A stretch of DNA of 64,000 nucleotides from Bin87 sp965204685 (lineage in GTDB: Bacteria > Chloroflexota > Dehalococcoidia > Lucifugimonadales > UBA3495), in NCBI GenBank assembly GCA_965204685.1, contig OZ242004.1, forward strand, positions 3,844,001 to 3,908,000. Direction: 5' to 3'. Below, one piece after another: positions 32,175 to 39,343 of this stretch (position 1 is its first letter; the number at the start of each line of letters is the position of its first letter). A program made the translations under genes and the position numbers. The notes below the pieces were generated by a model that saw nothing but the letters and a program-made list of their open reading frames with translations, had not been told where the DNA came from and made no database searches.

Positions 32175-33362
32175 ATGCCCTCCTTCAGCTACATCGACCA
32201 TCTCGAGTGCACCATCTGCGGCAATGAGTATCCCTACGATGGGCTCGCTTCCGTCAGCGATTGCTGCGGCAAGGTCCTTTTCGTCCGGTATGACCTGCCC
32301 CGCCTGCGCCGCGAGGTGCAACGCTCGGTGTTCGACAGCCGGCCGGCCAACATGTGGCGCTACAACGAACTGCTGCCGGTGACCGACCCTAGGGAAGTCA
32401 TCACCCTGGGCGAAGGCGGCACGCCGCTCCTGGATGCCACCACCCTGGCCCGCCAGGTAGGCGTCCGGCGGCTGCTTATCAAGGAGGAGGGCCTCAATCC
32501 CACCGGCACCTTCAAGGCCCGGGGCATCGCGGCGGCGGTGTCCAAGGCCGTCGAGGTGGGAGCCCGCGGGTTCACCATGCCCTCGGCGGGCAACGCGGCC
32601 GGCGCCGCCGCCGCCTACTGCGCCCGCGCCGGCACCCCGGTCAAGGTCTTCATGCCCCAGGACGCGCCGTCGTCCAACAAGAAGGAGTCCATCGTCGCCG
32701 GCTCCGAGCTCAACCTGGTCGACGGCCTGATCAGCGACGCCGGCCGCATTGCCGTTTCCGTTGCCGCCGAGCAGGGCCTGTTCGACCTGTCAACGCTCAA
32801 GGAACCGTGCCGCGCCGAGGGCAAGAAGACCATGGGTCTGGAGATCGCCCACCAACTCGGCTGGCGGATGCCCGACGCCATCGTCTACCCCACCGGCGGC
32901 GGCACCGGCATCATCGGTATGCACAAGGGATTCCAGGAACTGCTGGAACTGGGCTGGATTGAAGGGAAACTGCCCCGGTTCTACGCCGTCCAGGCCGACG
33001 GCTGCCAGCCCATCGTCAAGGCATGGAACGACGGGACCGAGACCGCCGAACCCTGGCCCAACGCTACCACCAAGGCCGATGGCCTGCGGGTGCCCGGACC
33101 CTTCGCCGACTACCTGATCCTGCAGGCGTTGCGAGAAACCGGCGGCGGCGCCCTCGCCGTCAGCGACGACGACATGATCGAAGCAATGTACACACTGGCC
33201 GCCACCGAAGGAGTGATCGCCTGCCCCGAGGGCGCGGCGACGCTGGTGGGTCTCCAGCGGCTCCTGGCCGACGGCAGCATCGGCGCCGATGAGGAAGTGG
33301 TGCTGCTGAACACCGGCTCGGGCTACAAGTACCTCGATCTCCTGCGGGGGCCGGGCGAATAG
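32175..33362 (+). CDS. thrC: Threonine synthase
   Basis: The 395-residue PLP enzyme converts O-phosphohomoserine to threonine. An N-terminal Cys cluster (LECTICGNEYPY ... CCGKVLFVRYDL) is typical of the short bacterial/plant-type ThrC. GEGGTPLL follows, then NPTGTFKARGIAAAV with the Schiff-base Lys, and YPTGGGTGIIGMHKGF as phosphate-binding loop. It overlaps the end of the NYN gene's ribosome-binding context and is very likely co-transcribed with it. Confidence 0.95.
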   Translation: MPSFSYIDHLECTICGNEYPYDGLASVSDCCGKVLFVRYDLPRLRREVQRSVFDSRPANMWRYNELLPVTDPREVITLGEGGTPLLDATTLARQVGVRRLLIKEEGLNPTGTFKARGIAAAVSKAVEVGARGFTMPSAGNAAGAAAAYCARAGTPVKVFMPQDAPSSNKKESIVAGSELNLVDGLISDAGRIAVSVAAEQGLFDLSTLKEPCRAEGKKTMGLEIAHQLGWRMPDAIVYPTGGGTGIIGMHKGFQELLELGWIEGKLPRFYAVQADGCQPIVKAWNDGTETAEPWPNATTKADGLRVPGPFADYLILQALRETGGGALAVSDDDMIEAMYTLAATEGVIACPEGAATLVGLQRLLADGSIGADEEVVLLNTGSGYKYLDLLRGPGE

Positions 33363-33401
33363 GTCCGGTCGGCAGAGCCGGGTTTCTCCGGTTATCGCCA
33401 C

Positions 33402-34415
33402 CTAAAGCAGCGGCATCTGGAACGCGCGGTCGGCGTCCGTGGCGTTCTTTCCCAGGTGGATGGCCGAGTAGCCCTGGCGGCGCAGGTGCTTCGCCAGGTC
33501 CGGGAACCCGAACACGGTGTACACCTGTTTGGGGCGGATCGCCTCCACGTACGCGACCAGGTCATTGAAATCGGCGTGATCGCTGTAGGGCAGGCTGGCG
33601 TCGCCCGGCCGGCCTCGGCCCCAGGGCTTGACGCCGGCTCCCGCCGCCCAGCCCGTTAGCTCCAGGTAGCGGACGGGCCGACGTTCCGGCTTGATGCGGT
33701 GGACCGTTTCCCGCGATTTCTTGCCCGGCGGGAAGAGCAGCGCCTCGCCCTCCCGGAACTCCCCGTCACAAACGCGGTACTCGCCCGGAAATTCCACACC
33801 GGCTGCCTCGTATTTCTGCGCGATGTCGTACACGCTCTCATCGCACGCCACGCGGAAACCGGCCGTCAGCAGGTGGTACAACGCTTCCTGTGCCTTGCCC
33901 AGTCGCCAGCCCATCACCACGGGCACGGCTCCCTGATCCAGCCATTGGGCCACCACGCGCATCGCGGTACCGATGGCCTCCTCCTGGGGCGGGAAAACGT
34001 AGTCGGGACGGCCGTAGGTGCTTTCAATCACCAGCACGTCGCAGGGAACCTGCTGGTGACCCTCGTTTATCGGCGACGGCTGGACCCTCAGATCGCCCGT
34101 GTACAGCAGGCGTTCTCCGCTCGCCTTGCTCTCCACCAGCGTCTGGGCGGATCCCAGGCAGTGGCCGGCCGGATAGAAGGTGATGGCGCAATTCGGAAAA
34201 TCCAGCGTCTCGCCGAACGCCAGCTCCACCGGTTCGGACCGGCTCAGGTAGTCGCCCAGCAGCAACCTGGTGCCGGGGGTGAGCACCGGGCGGCGATGCT
34301 TCGCCGTATGGTCCGAGTGAGCGTGGGAGATGACCGAGGTGTCCTGCTTGCGCAGGGCATCCAGCCACAGCCCCATCTCCGGGAGATACACCCCCCTGTC
34401 GAATACCACTTCCAA
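33402..34415 (-). CDS. Metallo-beta-lactamase-fold DNA exonuclease (ligase-associated type)
   Basis: The 337-residue MBL/beta-CASP-like protein has VISHAHSDHTAKHRRP with the HxHxDH metal motif, FYPAGHCLGSAQ, LYTGDLRVQPSP and SYSD-type PYSDHADFNDL near the C-terminus. This arrangement belongs to exonucleases encoded beside ATP-dependent DNA ligase and Lhr helicase, but neither gene is present here. TTG 34415 is taken as start because the family begins with VVFDRGVYLPE. An upstream extension to 34490 is basic and unlike the family. Confidence 0.82.
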   Translation of the reverse strand: MEVVFDRGVYLPEMGLWLDALRKQDTSVISHAHSDHTAKHRRPVLTPGTRLLLGDYLSRSEPVELAFGETLDFPNCAITFYPAGHCLGSAQTLVESKASGERLLYTGDLRVQPSPINEGHQQVPCDVLVIESTYGRPDYVFPPQEEAIGTAMRVVAQWLDQGAVPVVMGWRLGKAQEALYHLLTAGFRVACDESVYDIAQKYEAAGVEFPGEYRVCDGEFREGEALLFPPGKKSRETVHRIKPERRPVRYLELTGWAAGAGVKPWGRGRPGDASLPYSDHADFNDLVAYVEAIRPKQVYTVFGFPDLAKHLRRQGYSAIHLGKNATDADRAFQMPLL

Positions 34416-34541
34416 TCGAGCGCCCCGTCCGCCGGCTGCGGCCTCGCGGAGTATAGCATGGGTCCTTGAGAACAGCGGGCGAGCCGCCAACGAAGCCAGC
34501 TGATTGCTCTATCACCCGCACCCAGTTTGGCGAGATCGGAG

Positions 34542-34736
34542 AATTTGCATGGATGCACCGGGTGGACAAGATGGGACTGATGCGCTGATCTATAGCGGTT
34601 CCGGGTCAAAGCGGGCAGCAGCGGCACCCCAATGGCGGAAAGGGAGCATTCATCTTATTACGGCTACGGGATGGTTTCCGAAGGCGGATTGGTTTCCATC
34701 GTCCAACTCATATCATCCTGTTCATCCATGCAAATT
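34542..34736. repeat. Imperfect inverted-repeat element (MITE-like)
   Basis: Arms AATTTGCATGGATG (34542-34555) and its exact complement (34723-34736) lie about 195 bases apart with partial matching continuing outside. There is no coding capacity between them. Whether it is repeated elsewhere in the genome cannot be seen here. Confidence 0.4.
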
Positions 34737-34801
34737 GTCCCTCCTCGGCAAAGTGGTACGCATGAGGATTGCTCCTTGTGCCCGCCATTCCCGGCGTGCG
34801 G

Positions 34802-34807
34802 TATAAT
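34802..34807 (+). promoter_or_regulatory. Consensus -10 (TATAAT) upstream of the peroxiredoxin gene
   Basis: Perfect TATAAT; the best -35-like match, TTGTGC at 34776-34781, is 20 bases away, so the promoter may rely on an activator or a poor -35. Confidence 0.5.
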
Positions 34808-34821
34808 CCCCCCAACCCAGC

Positions 34822-34857
34822 CGCTGGGCCGGCCGGACGCATACCGCCGGCCCAGCG
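34822..34857 (+). promoter_or_regulatory. Strong hairpin in the 5' leader of the peroxiredoxin gene
   Basis: Perfect 12-bp arms (CGCTGGGCCGGC at 34822-34833, complement at 34846-34857) with a 12-base loop end 5 bases before the GAGGAG ribosome-binding site. There is no T-run, so it is not an intrinsic terminator. It may stabilise the mRNA or govern access to the ribosome-binding site. Confidence 0.55.
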
Positions 34858-34875
34858 TAAACGAGGAGAGGTTAG

Positions 34876-35343
34876 ATGCCAGGACAAATCGGCGACATCG
34901 CGCCGGACTTCACTCTGCCGTCGCCCAATGACGGCGACATCAGCTTGAGCAACTACCGAGGCACCCACGCCGTGGTGTTGTCCTTCCACGTGTTCGACTT
35001 CACCAGTGGTTGAACGGATCAAGCCACCTCCTTCCGCCGCTTCAACCCGCGGTTCCAGGAGCTCAATGCCCAGGTACTGGGCATCAGCTGTGACTCAATC
35101 GCCGCTCACCGGGCTTGGACCACCACCATGGGTGGCCTTCCCTACCCCGAGCTGTCTGACTGGCATCCCAAGGGCCAGGTGACCACCGCCTACGACCTTT
35201 GGAACGAAGAACGCGGCGCCGGCACCCGCGCCGTAATCGTCGTGGACAAAGCAGGCGTTATACGCTACCGCGAGACCTACGAGCCGGGGCACCTTCCCAA
35301 TCCGGAGGACATCCTCCAGGCCGTGGCCGAGATCAGCGGATAA
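34876..35343 (+). CDS. Peroxiredoxin (AhpC/TSA family) with in-frame TGA at the peroxidatic position: putative selenoprotein
   Basis: A 155-codon frame runs from ATG 34876 (GAGGAG 7 bases upstream) to TAA 35341-35343 if TGA 35011-35013 is read through. Residues 1-45 are a normal peroxiredoxin start (IGDIAPDFTLPSP, ISLSNYRGTHAVVLSFHVFDFTSG). The TGA falls exactly where the peroxidatic Cys of the T-x-x-C motif lies, and the sequence continues in frame with TDQATSFRRFNPRFQELNAQ. GISCDS follows with a possible second redox Cys at 72, then TRAVIVVDKAGVIRYRETY. Replacement of exactly the catalytic Cys codon by TGA, with the rest intact, points to selenocysteine rather than decay. A candidate SECIS hairpin follows. 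Standard gene callers would report only the part after the TGA, starting at 35128. Confidence 0.85.
35028..35061 (+). promoter_or_regulatory. Candidate bacterial SECIS hairpin
   Basis: Starting 15 bases after the TGA, arms 35028-35032 (CTCCT) and 35057-35061 (AGGAG) pair. A 3x3 internal loop follows, then 35036-35040 (GCCGC) pairs with 35049-35053 (GCGGT), with an 8-base apical loop at 35041-35048. Position and size fit bacterial SECIS elements, but the loop lacks the usual early G, so the fold is only a candidate. Confidence 0.4.
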
Positions 35344-35351
35344 AACCCAAA

Positions 35352-35373
35352 GGGCGGGTTGCACGACCCGCCC
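35352..35373 (+). terminator. Hairpin after the peroxiredoxin gene
   Basis: Arms GGGCGGGT (35352-35359) and ACCCGCCC (35366-35373) lie 8 bases after the peroxiredoxin stop. The following sequence is only weakly T-rich. It sits between convergent genes and may terminate both. Confidence 0.5.
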
Positions 35374-35423
35374 CAATCTTTGCCCGGTTCAAATTCCGGG
35401 CCTGATTCAAATTCCGGTAGACG

Positions 35424-36242
35424 TTATCCGCCGATCCCCTCGATGCGGTACTCCACCGCGCCCCGGGGCGTCGTAATCGTCACTTCTTCGCCCGCGCTCC
35501 GTCCCATCAGCGCCTGCCCGATGGGCGACACCGTCGAGATCTTCCCCGCCGATACGTCCGCCTCGCGCACGTCCACCAGGGTGAACACGCGCTTCTGCTG
35601 CGATGCCACCTCGTGCAACGTGACCCGGGAGCCGATGCTGACCCGTTCCGTGTCGGCATTCGCGGCGTCCACGATCTCCACGTTGGCCAGGTCGTTCTCC
35701 AGTTGTCGTATGCGTCGTTCCGTCAGCTGCTGCTGTTCGCGGGCCGCATCCAACGGGGCGTTCTCCCGCACGTCGCCGTCGCTCCGGGCCAGCCGAATCG
35801 CCTCGCGTATGTGGGGTACCTCTTCTCGCAGGCGTTGCAATTCGGCCTGTAGCTCGGTATGACGTTCCTGGCTCAAACGCGCGCTGGGAGTGCCCGCTGC
35901 ACGCGACCCGGATTCTCCGCCCTCGAACCGGCGGCGGTTGCGGCGGGGGGCGGCGGCGTAGCGGGCCAGGCTGATCTCCGTCCAGCCGCGCTTGTTGGCA
36001 AACGTCAGGAATTTCTTTACCGGATCAAGCCTCAACGCCGGGTCTTCCACGTTCTCGGTGGTCCACTTGGCGTATTCGCCAACCTCTATAGCATGAAGCG
36101 TCGCTATCGCTTTCTCCTTGCCGATCCTGGCCTGGAAACGCAGCAATTCCTGCTGGCCCTGCATCGCCTGCTTACTATCTTTTAGGTGTTCTACAAACCT
36201 ACTGATCGCTTCCGAAATCGAGAGGTGCTGGTCGTTGGTCAA
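35424..36242 (-). CDS. GreA-type transcription elongation factor with an N-terminal extra domain
   Basis: Residues about 120-272 form a complete GreA/GreB: a coiled-coil hairpin (LSQERHTELQAELQRLREEV ... DGDVRENAPLDAAREQQ, where the acidic tip is conserved) and the FKBP-like C-terminus (SIGSRVTLHE, ISTVSPIGQALMGRSAGEEV). Gre factors stimulate RNA cleavage by backtracked RNA polymerase. The first about 100 residues (ISEAISRFVEHLKDSKQAMQ ... DPVKKFLTFANKRGW) resemble the SAM-like core-binding domain of tyrosine recombinases but lack any catalytic domain. TTG 36242 is chosen because GGAGGG lies 8 bases upstream. At 272 residues it is about 110 longer than normal GreA. Confidence 0.85.
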   Translation of the reverse strand: MTNDQHLSISEAISRFVEHLKDSKQAMQGQQELLRFQARIGKEKAIATLHAIEVGEYAKWTTENVEDPALRLDPVKKFLTFANKRGWTEISLARYAAAPRRNRRRFEGGESGSRAAGTPSARLSQERHTELQAELQRLREEVPHIREAIRLARSDGDVRENAPLDAAREQQQLTERRIRQLENDLANVEIVDAANADTERVSIGSRVTLHEVASQQKRVFTLVDVREADVSAGKISTVSPIGQALMGRSAGEEVTITTPRGAVEYRIEGIGG

Positions 36243-36260
36243 CTGTTTATCCCTCCGGTT

Positions 36261-36321
36261 TTGGCGCAGGCTCAGGCTGCAAACTATAATCAATATAGCA
36301 TTTTGGCCGGCGATAGGGCAA
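36261..36321. promoter_or_regulatory. Overlapping divergent promoters for greA-like and DUF1989 genes
   Basis: On the plus strand TTGGCG (36261-36266), 18 bases and TATAAT (36285-36290) face the DUF1989 gene. On the minus strand TTGCCC (36321-36316), 18 bases and TATATT (36297-36292) face the greA-like gene. The two -10 boxes are 1 base apart, so polymerase binding at one should exclude the other. Confidence 0.5.
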
Positions 36322-36448
36322 ACGCGAAAACCTCCCCTGAATCATGCTCCCGATTGTCCAAGCGCCATCGCGCGCTTATGATTGCGCGAAGTTGCGCCGG
36401 CCGGCCTCGCATTCTGACTCCCCAGGCGTTACGTTGCAGGTGCTCCTT

Positions 36449-37051
36449 ATGACAACGTCAGCTCTCATCACCATCCCGGCGCGGCGCGGCAAAGCCGCTT
36501 TCCTGGAGCAGGACCAAAGCGTGCGGGTCATCAACACCCACGGCCAGCAGGTCATCGACACCTGGGCCTTCTCCCGCCATGACCCAACGGAGTTCATGTC
36601 CATGGAGCACTCCCGTACCGCACTGGCGCGCATCATGCCGCAGGTCGGCCAGTCCATGGTCACCAACCGGCGCCGGCCGATCCTGACGCTGGTCGAAGAC
36701 ACCTCGGGCGGGATACACGACACGCTGCTGGCCGCCTGTGACCGGTATCGCTACGAACTGCTGGGTTGCGAGGACTACCACGACAACTGCACCGACAACC
36801 TGGCCTCTGCTTTGGCGGAGCTTGGCCTGACTCCGCCGGAAACGCCCAGCCCGTGGAACCTGTTCATGAACATCCCGGTGGACTCCGACGGCGCGGTCAG
36901 CTTCGAACCGCCGGTCTCCGGGCCGGGCGACCACCTGATTCTGCGCGCCGAAATGGACTGCATCATCGCGTTCTCGGCGTGTCCTCAGGACATAGTACCC
37001 ATCAACGGCGTCGACTGCGTGCCCACGGAGGCGCACTTCCAGATCATCTAG
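36449..37051 (+). CDS. DUF1989 (urea carboxylase-associated) family protein
   Basis: This 200-residue protein matches the DUF1989 family found beside urea carboxylase. Typical segments are IPARRGKAAFLEQDQSVRVI, INTHGQQVIDTWAF, and SMEHSRTAL with conserved metal-binding-like His. NCTDNLASAL and PWNLFMNIPVDSDGAV follow, with a late Cys-rich loop (FSACPQDIVPING). No urea-related gene is adjacent. ATG 36449 is chosen because the family starts with the ITIPARRG strand. The upstream promoter predicts a leader of about 150 bases. Confidence 0.85.
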   Translation: MTTSALITIPARRGKAAFLEQDQSVRVINTHGQQVIDTWAFSRHDPTEFMSMEHSRTALARIMPQVGQSMVTNRRRPILTLVEDTSGGIHDTLLAACDRYRYELLGCEDYHDNCTDNLASALAELGLTPPETPSPWNLFMNIPVDSDGAVSFEPPVSGPGDHLILRAEMDCIIAFSACPQDIVPINGVDCVPTEAHFQII

Positions 37052-37071
37052 CCGAGAGGAAGGTTCAGGGA

Positions 37072-37174
37072 ATCGTCATTCCGGCGAAAGGATCGTCATT
37101 CCGGCTTGCGCCGGAATCCAGAACATTCCGAACACAGCGACTTCCTGGATTCCCGCTTCCGCGGGAATGACGGA
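37072..37174. repeat. Interspersed palindromic repeat (CGTCATTCCGG type)
   Basis: The unit CGTCATTCCGGCTTGCGCCG begins at 37094, itself preceded by a partial copy at 37075. It is matched in inverted form at 37145-37172 (CTGGATTCCCGCTTCCGCGG start). Each arm also contains its own hairpin. This is a widespread type of REP-like intergenic repeat and lies between the DUF1989 and quinone oxidoreductase genes. Confidence 0.6.
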
Positions 37175-37283
37175 TTAACAAAGGCCGCGTCGGTCAATTG
37201 GTGACAACGCCTCGTTGCCGCCGCCCGCCGGCCCTATGCTATGCTACCGGAACTGAACTCCAGAACACACGGAGGCTGCTGCC

Positions 37284-38249
37284 ATGAAAGCCATGCAGAT
37301 TACCGAATACGGCGGACCCGAGGTAATGAAATACGTCGACCTGCCGGATCCCAGCCCCGGCCCGGAGCAGGCCGTGGTGGACATCCAGGCCGTCGGCGTG
37401 AACTTCACCGACATCTACAGCCGTATGGGCGTCAACCCTCCCGGCCTCCCCTGGGTGGCCGGCGTTGAAGGAGCCGGCGTGGTTCGAGAGGTCGGCCCCG
37501 GGGTGACCAACGTTTCCGTTGGAGATACCGTCGCGTATTGCAGCCACCCCGGTTCCTACGCCGAGCAGGCCCTGGTCCCCGCGTGGCGCCTGATCAAGAT
37601 GCCGGAGGGACTGTCGGCCCGGGACGGCGCGGCCGCCATGCTCCAGGGAATGACCGCCCACTACCTGTGCTACGACACCTATCGAGTCCAGGCCGGCGAC
37701 CGCGTGCTGGTCCATTCCGGTGCCGGCGGGGTCGGCCTCCTGCTCATCCAGATGTGCAAGGCTCTCGGCGCCTACGTCTATTCCACCGTGTCCACCGAGG
37801 CCAAGGCGGAGCTCGCCCGGGGAGCCGGAGCGGACCACGTGATCCTGTACACCCAGCAGGATTTCGCCGCGGAAATCGCCGCTGCCACCGGCGGCGCCGG
37901 GCTCCACGTGGTGTACGACGCGGTTGGGAAGGACACCTTCGACCGCAGCATCGCCTGCCTCGCGCCGCGCGGCTACATGGTGCTCTACGGCCAGGCCAGC
38001 GGCCCCGTCGAATCCATGGACCCGCGCATCCTGGGCAACGGCTCCAAGTTCCTCACCCGGCCCGGCCTGGGAGACTACACCGCCAACCGGGAGGAGCTGG
38101 AAAAGCGGGCCGGAGCCGTGCTCGGATGGGTCCAGTCCGGCGAGCTCAACCTGCGGGTGGAGCACCTCTTCCCGCTGTCCGAGGCCCCGGAGGCTCACCG
38201 CCAACTGGCCGGCCGCGCCACCACCGGCAAGATCATCCTCACCCCTTAG
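37284..38249 (+). CDS. NADPH:quinone reductase-like zinc-independent medium-chain oxidoreductase
   Basis: The 321-residue protein is a quinone reductase (zeta-crystallin type) MDR. It has MKAMQITEYGGPEVMKYVDL at the start, NFTDIYSRMG instead of the zinc-binding residues of alcohol dehydrogenases, and the NADPH site VHSGAGGVGLLLIQMCKALG. The Rossmann continuation HVVYDAVGKDTFD follows. A GGAGG lies upstream of ATG 37284. It probably reduces quinones or enones with NADPH. Confidence 0.9.
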   Translation: MKAMQITEYGGPEVMKYVDLPDPSPGPEQAVVDIQAVGVNFTDIYSRMGVNPPGLPWVAGVEGAGVVREVGPGVTNVSVGDTVAYCSHPGSYAEQALVPAWRLIKMPEGLSARDGAAAMLQGMTAHYLCYDTYRVQAGDRVLVHSGAGGVGLLLIQMCKALGAYVYSTVSTEAKAELARGAGADHVILYTQQDFAAEIAAATGGAGLHVVYDAVGKDTFDRSIACLAPRGYMVLYGQASGPVESMDPRILGNGSKFLTRPGLGDYTANREELEKRAGAVLGWVQSGELNLRVEHLFPLSEAPEAHRQLAGRATTGKIILTP

Positions 38250-38288
38250 CGGTTGCATTCTGCCGTCGCGGGTACGGCACATCCAACG

Positions 38289-38765
38289 ATGCTACCCACG
38301 CAGTCACCGTCATCGTGGCCCGCTCCCAAGGGCGTTCTGTTGAGCGACCTGGAGTGGGTCCAGGACGTTGCCGACAAATATCGCCTGGACGGCCTGGATA
38401 TTCCGGCCGGCTCGGTGGTGCTGGAGCGAATTTCCGCCACCGGCGGCCGGTGTTTCTGCTACCCCGACGGCTCCTGGCTCATCGGGCTGTCCCATCCCCG
38501 GCTGCAACGCTCCGGGCGCCGGGGTGTGGAAGGCATTCTGGCGCACGAACTGCTGCACGCCTGGCTTTGGTCCCGTCACCGTTACCAGGGACACGGCGCG
38601 GTTTTCGAAGGTCACGCCTCGGTGCGCGGCATTCCGCGATGGTGCTCAGCATTCGGTGAGGTACGCCGCCAGGGTCCCCAACAATTGGCGTTGTTCGACA
38701 CCTGGCCGCCGGCGCCGCTGCCGGGCGCGTCGTCTCCTACCCGGTTTTCGACGCCCGGGGCCTGA
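38289..38765 (+). CDS. SprT-like zinc metallopeptidase domain protein
   Basis: The 158-residue protein has the HExxH zinc motif at H86-E87-L-L-H90 (LAHELLHAWLW) and a downstream H102 region (GHGAVFEGHA), as in SprT-like proteins. The C-terminal about 30 residues are Pro-rich and probably disordered. A TTG 12 codons upstream is an alternative start. The gene follows the quinone reductase by 39 bases. Confidence 0.7.
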   Translation: MLPTQSPSSWPAPKGVLLSDLEWVQDVADKYRLDGLDIPAGSVVLERISATGGRCFCYPDGSWLIGLSHPRLQRSGRRGVEGILAHELLHAWLWSRHRYQGHGAVFEGHASVRGIPRWCSAFGEVRRQGPQQLALFDTWPPAPLPGASSPTRFSTPGA

Positions 38766-38860
38766 CACATAGGCTATCGATTCTAATTCAAGCGTTGTCG
38801 CGCCCCAAACCGTACTTTTTTGCGAGTTTTTGCGAAAATTGCTCAAAAATGGCCTCAGAT

Positions 38861-38889
38861 TTGACATCGAGCACCAGTGCGGCTAAACT
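38861..38889 (+). promoter_or_regulatory. Strong sigma-70-type promoter
   Basis: Perfect TTGACA (38861-38866), 17-base spacer, TAAACT (38884-38889). It lies about 55 bases before a small gene at 38949 and could also serve panD downstream. Confidence 0.75.
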
Positions 38890-38948
38890 GCGGGCAGTCA
38901 AACGCAGGTCTGCACGCCCATCAACCTGCCCTTAAACAAGGAGGCCAT

Positions 38949-39119
38949 ATGAGTGCAGCCGCGCTTTCAGCGCACCGACAACCGTCGGAACCGGACTCTA
39001 CACAGTCCCGCAACAGGCGGGACCAGTTCTGTCGCATATCCCTTTCTGGATGTGGCCGTCTAACGGCGAATGACATCATCCGCGGGCGCGCCAAACACCA
39101 GCTACCCTGCGAGCCTTAG
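38949..39119 (+). CDS. Small hypothetical protein (56 aa)
   Basis: ATG 38949 follows AAGGAGG with ideal spacing and sits in a transcript from the promoter at 38861, so it is a plausible real gene. The product is hydrophilic and basic, with two Cys (DQFCRISLSGCG) and no recognised family. It could instead be a leader peptide or regulatory ORF upstream of panD. From 39120 to 39343 nothing else is recognised. Confidence 0.5.
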   Translation: MSAAALSAHRQPSEPDSTQSRNRRDQFCRISLSGCGRLTANDIIRGRAKHQLPCEP

Positions 39120-39343
39120 CTGCTCGTAGCCTAAATCGGGCGGCGGAAGTAGCGTTCCGCCACACGCCCTACCACTCGGGTTTTCGCCGCAACGCCGACT
39201 GATGGTTGGCGCGCGATGAAGCGTGTCAATCTGTTCTTGAGTCATTCGTGCCTCCACTCGGCCGCGACGGCAAAACGGGCCGAAATCAGGCCGAAAATCC
39301 ACCATTGCCAAACAAGTTTGGCCATCAAAGACGAGGAGCAAAT

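Larger units (their letters stand above)
34416..34875. other. 460-base intergenic region with inverted repeat, promoter-like site and leader hairpin
   Basis: No coding frame is convincing. A 14-bp inverted repeat (34542-34555 against 34723-34736) spans about 195 bases and may be a small non-autonomous mobile element relic. A TATAAT at 34802-34807 and a 12-bp hairpin at 34822-34857 precede the peroxiredoxin gene. Confidence 0.5.

Noticed and set aside
34822..34857. Rho-independent terminator before the peroxiredoxin gene
   Set aside because: No T-run follows the stem and it lies downstream of the TATAAT in the leader of the same gene.
35011..35013. TGA as reassigned tryptophan/cysteine codon or as a simple nonsense mutation
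   Set aside because: TGA ends other well-defined genes here (for example alaS and DUF4276-adjacent genes), and the rest of the peroxiredoxin is undamaged with TGA exactly at the catalytic position, which favours selenocysteine.
35128..35343. Independent 71-codon gene beginning with GLPYPELSDW
   Set aside because: It is the C-terminal part of the peroxiredoxin frame and has no ribosome-binding site of its own.
35424..36242. Tyrosine recombinase/integrase
   Set aside because: Only a core-binding-like N-terminal domain is present; the catalytic R-H-R-Y domain is absent and the remainder is GreA.
37072..37174. CRISPR-like repeats
   Set aside because: Only two inverted palindromic units of a common interspersed type; no regularly spaced direct repeats and no cas genes anywhere in the window.
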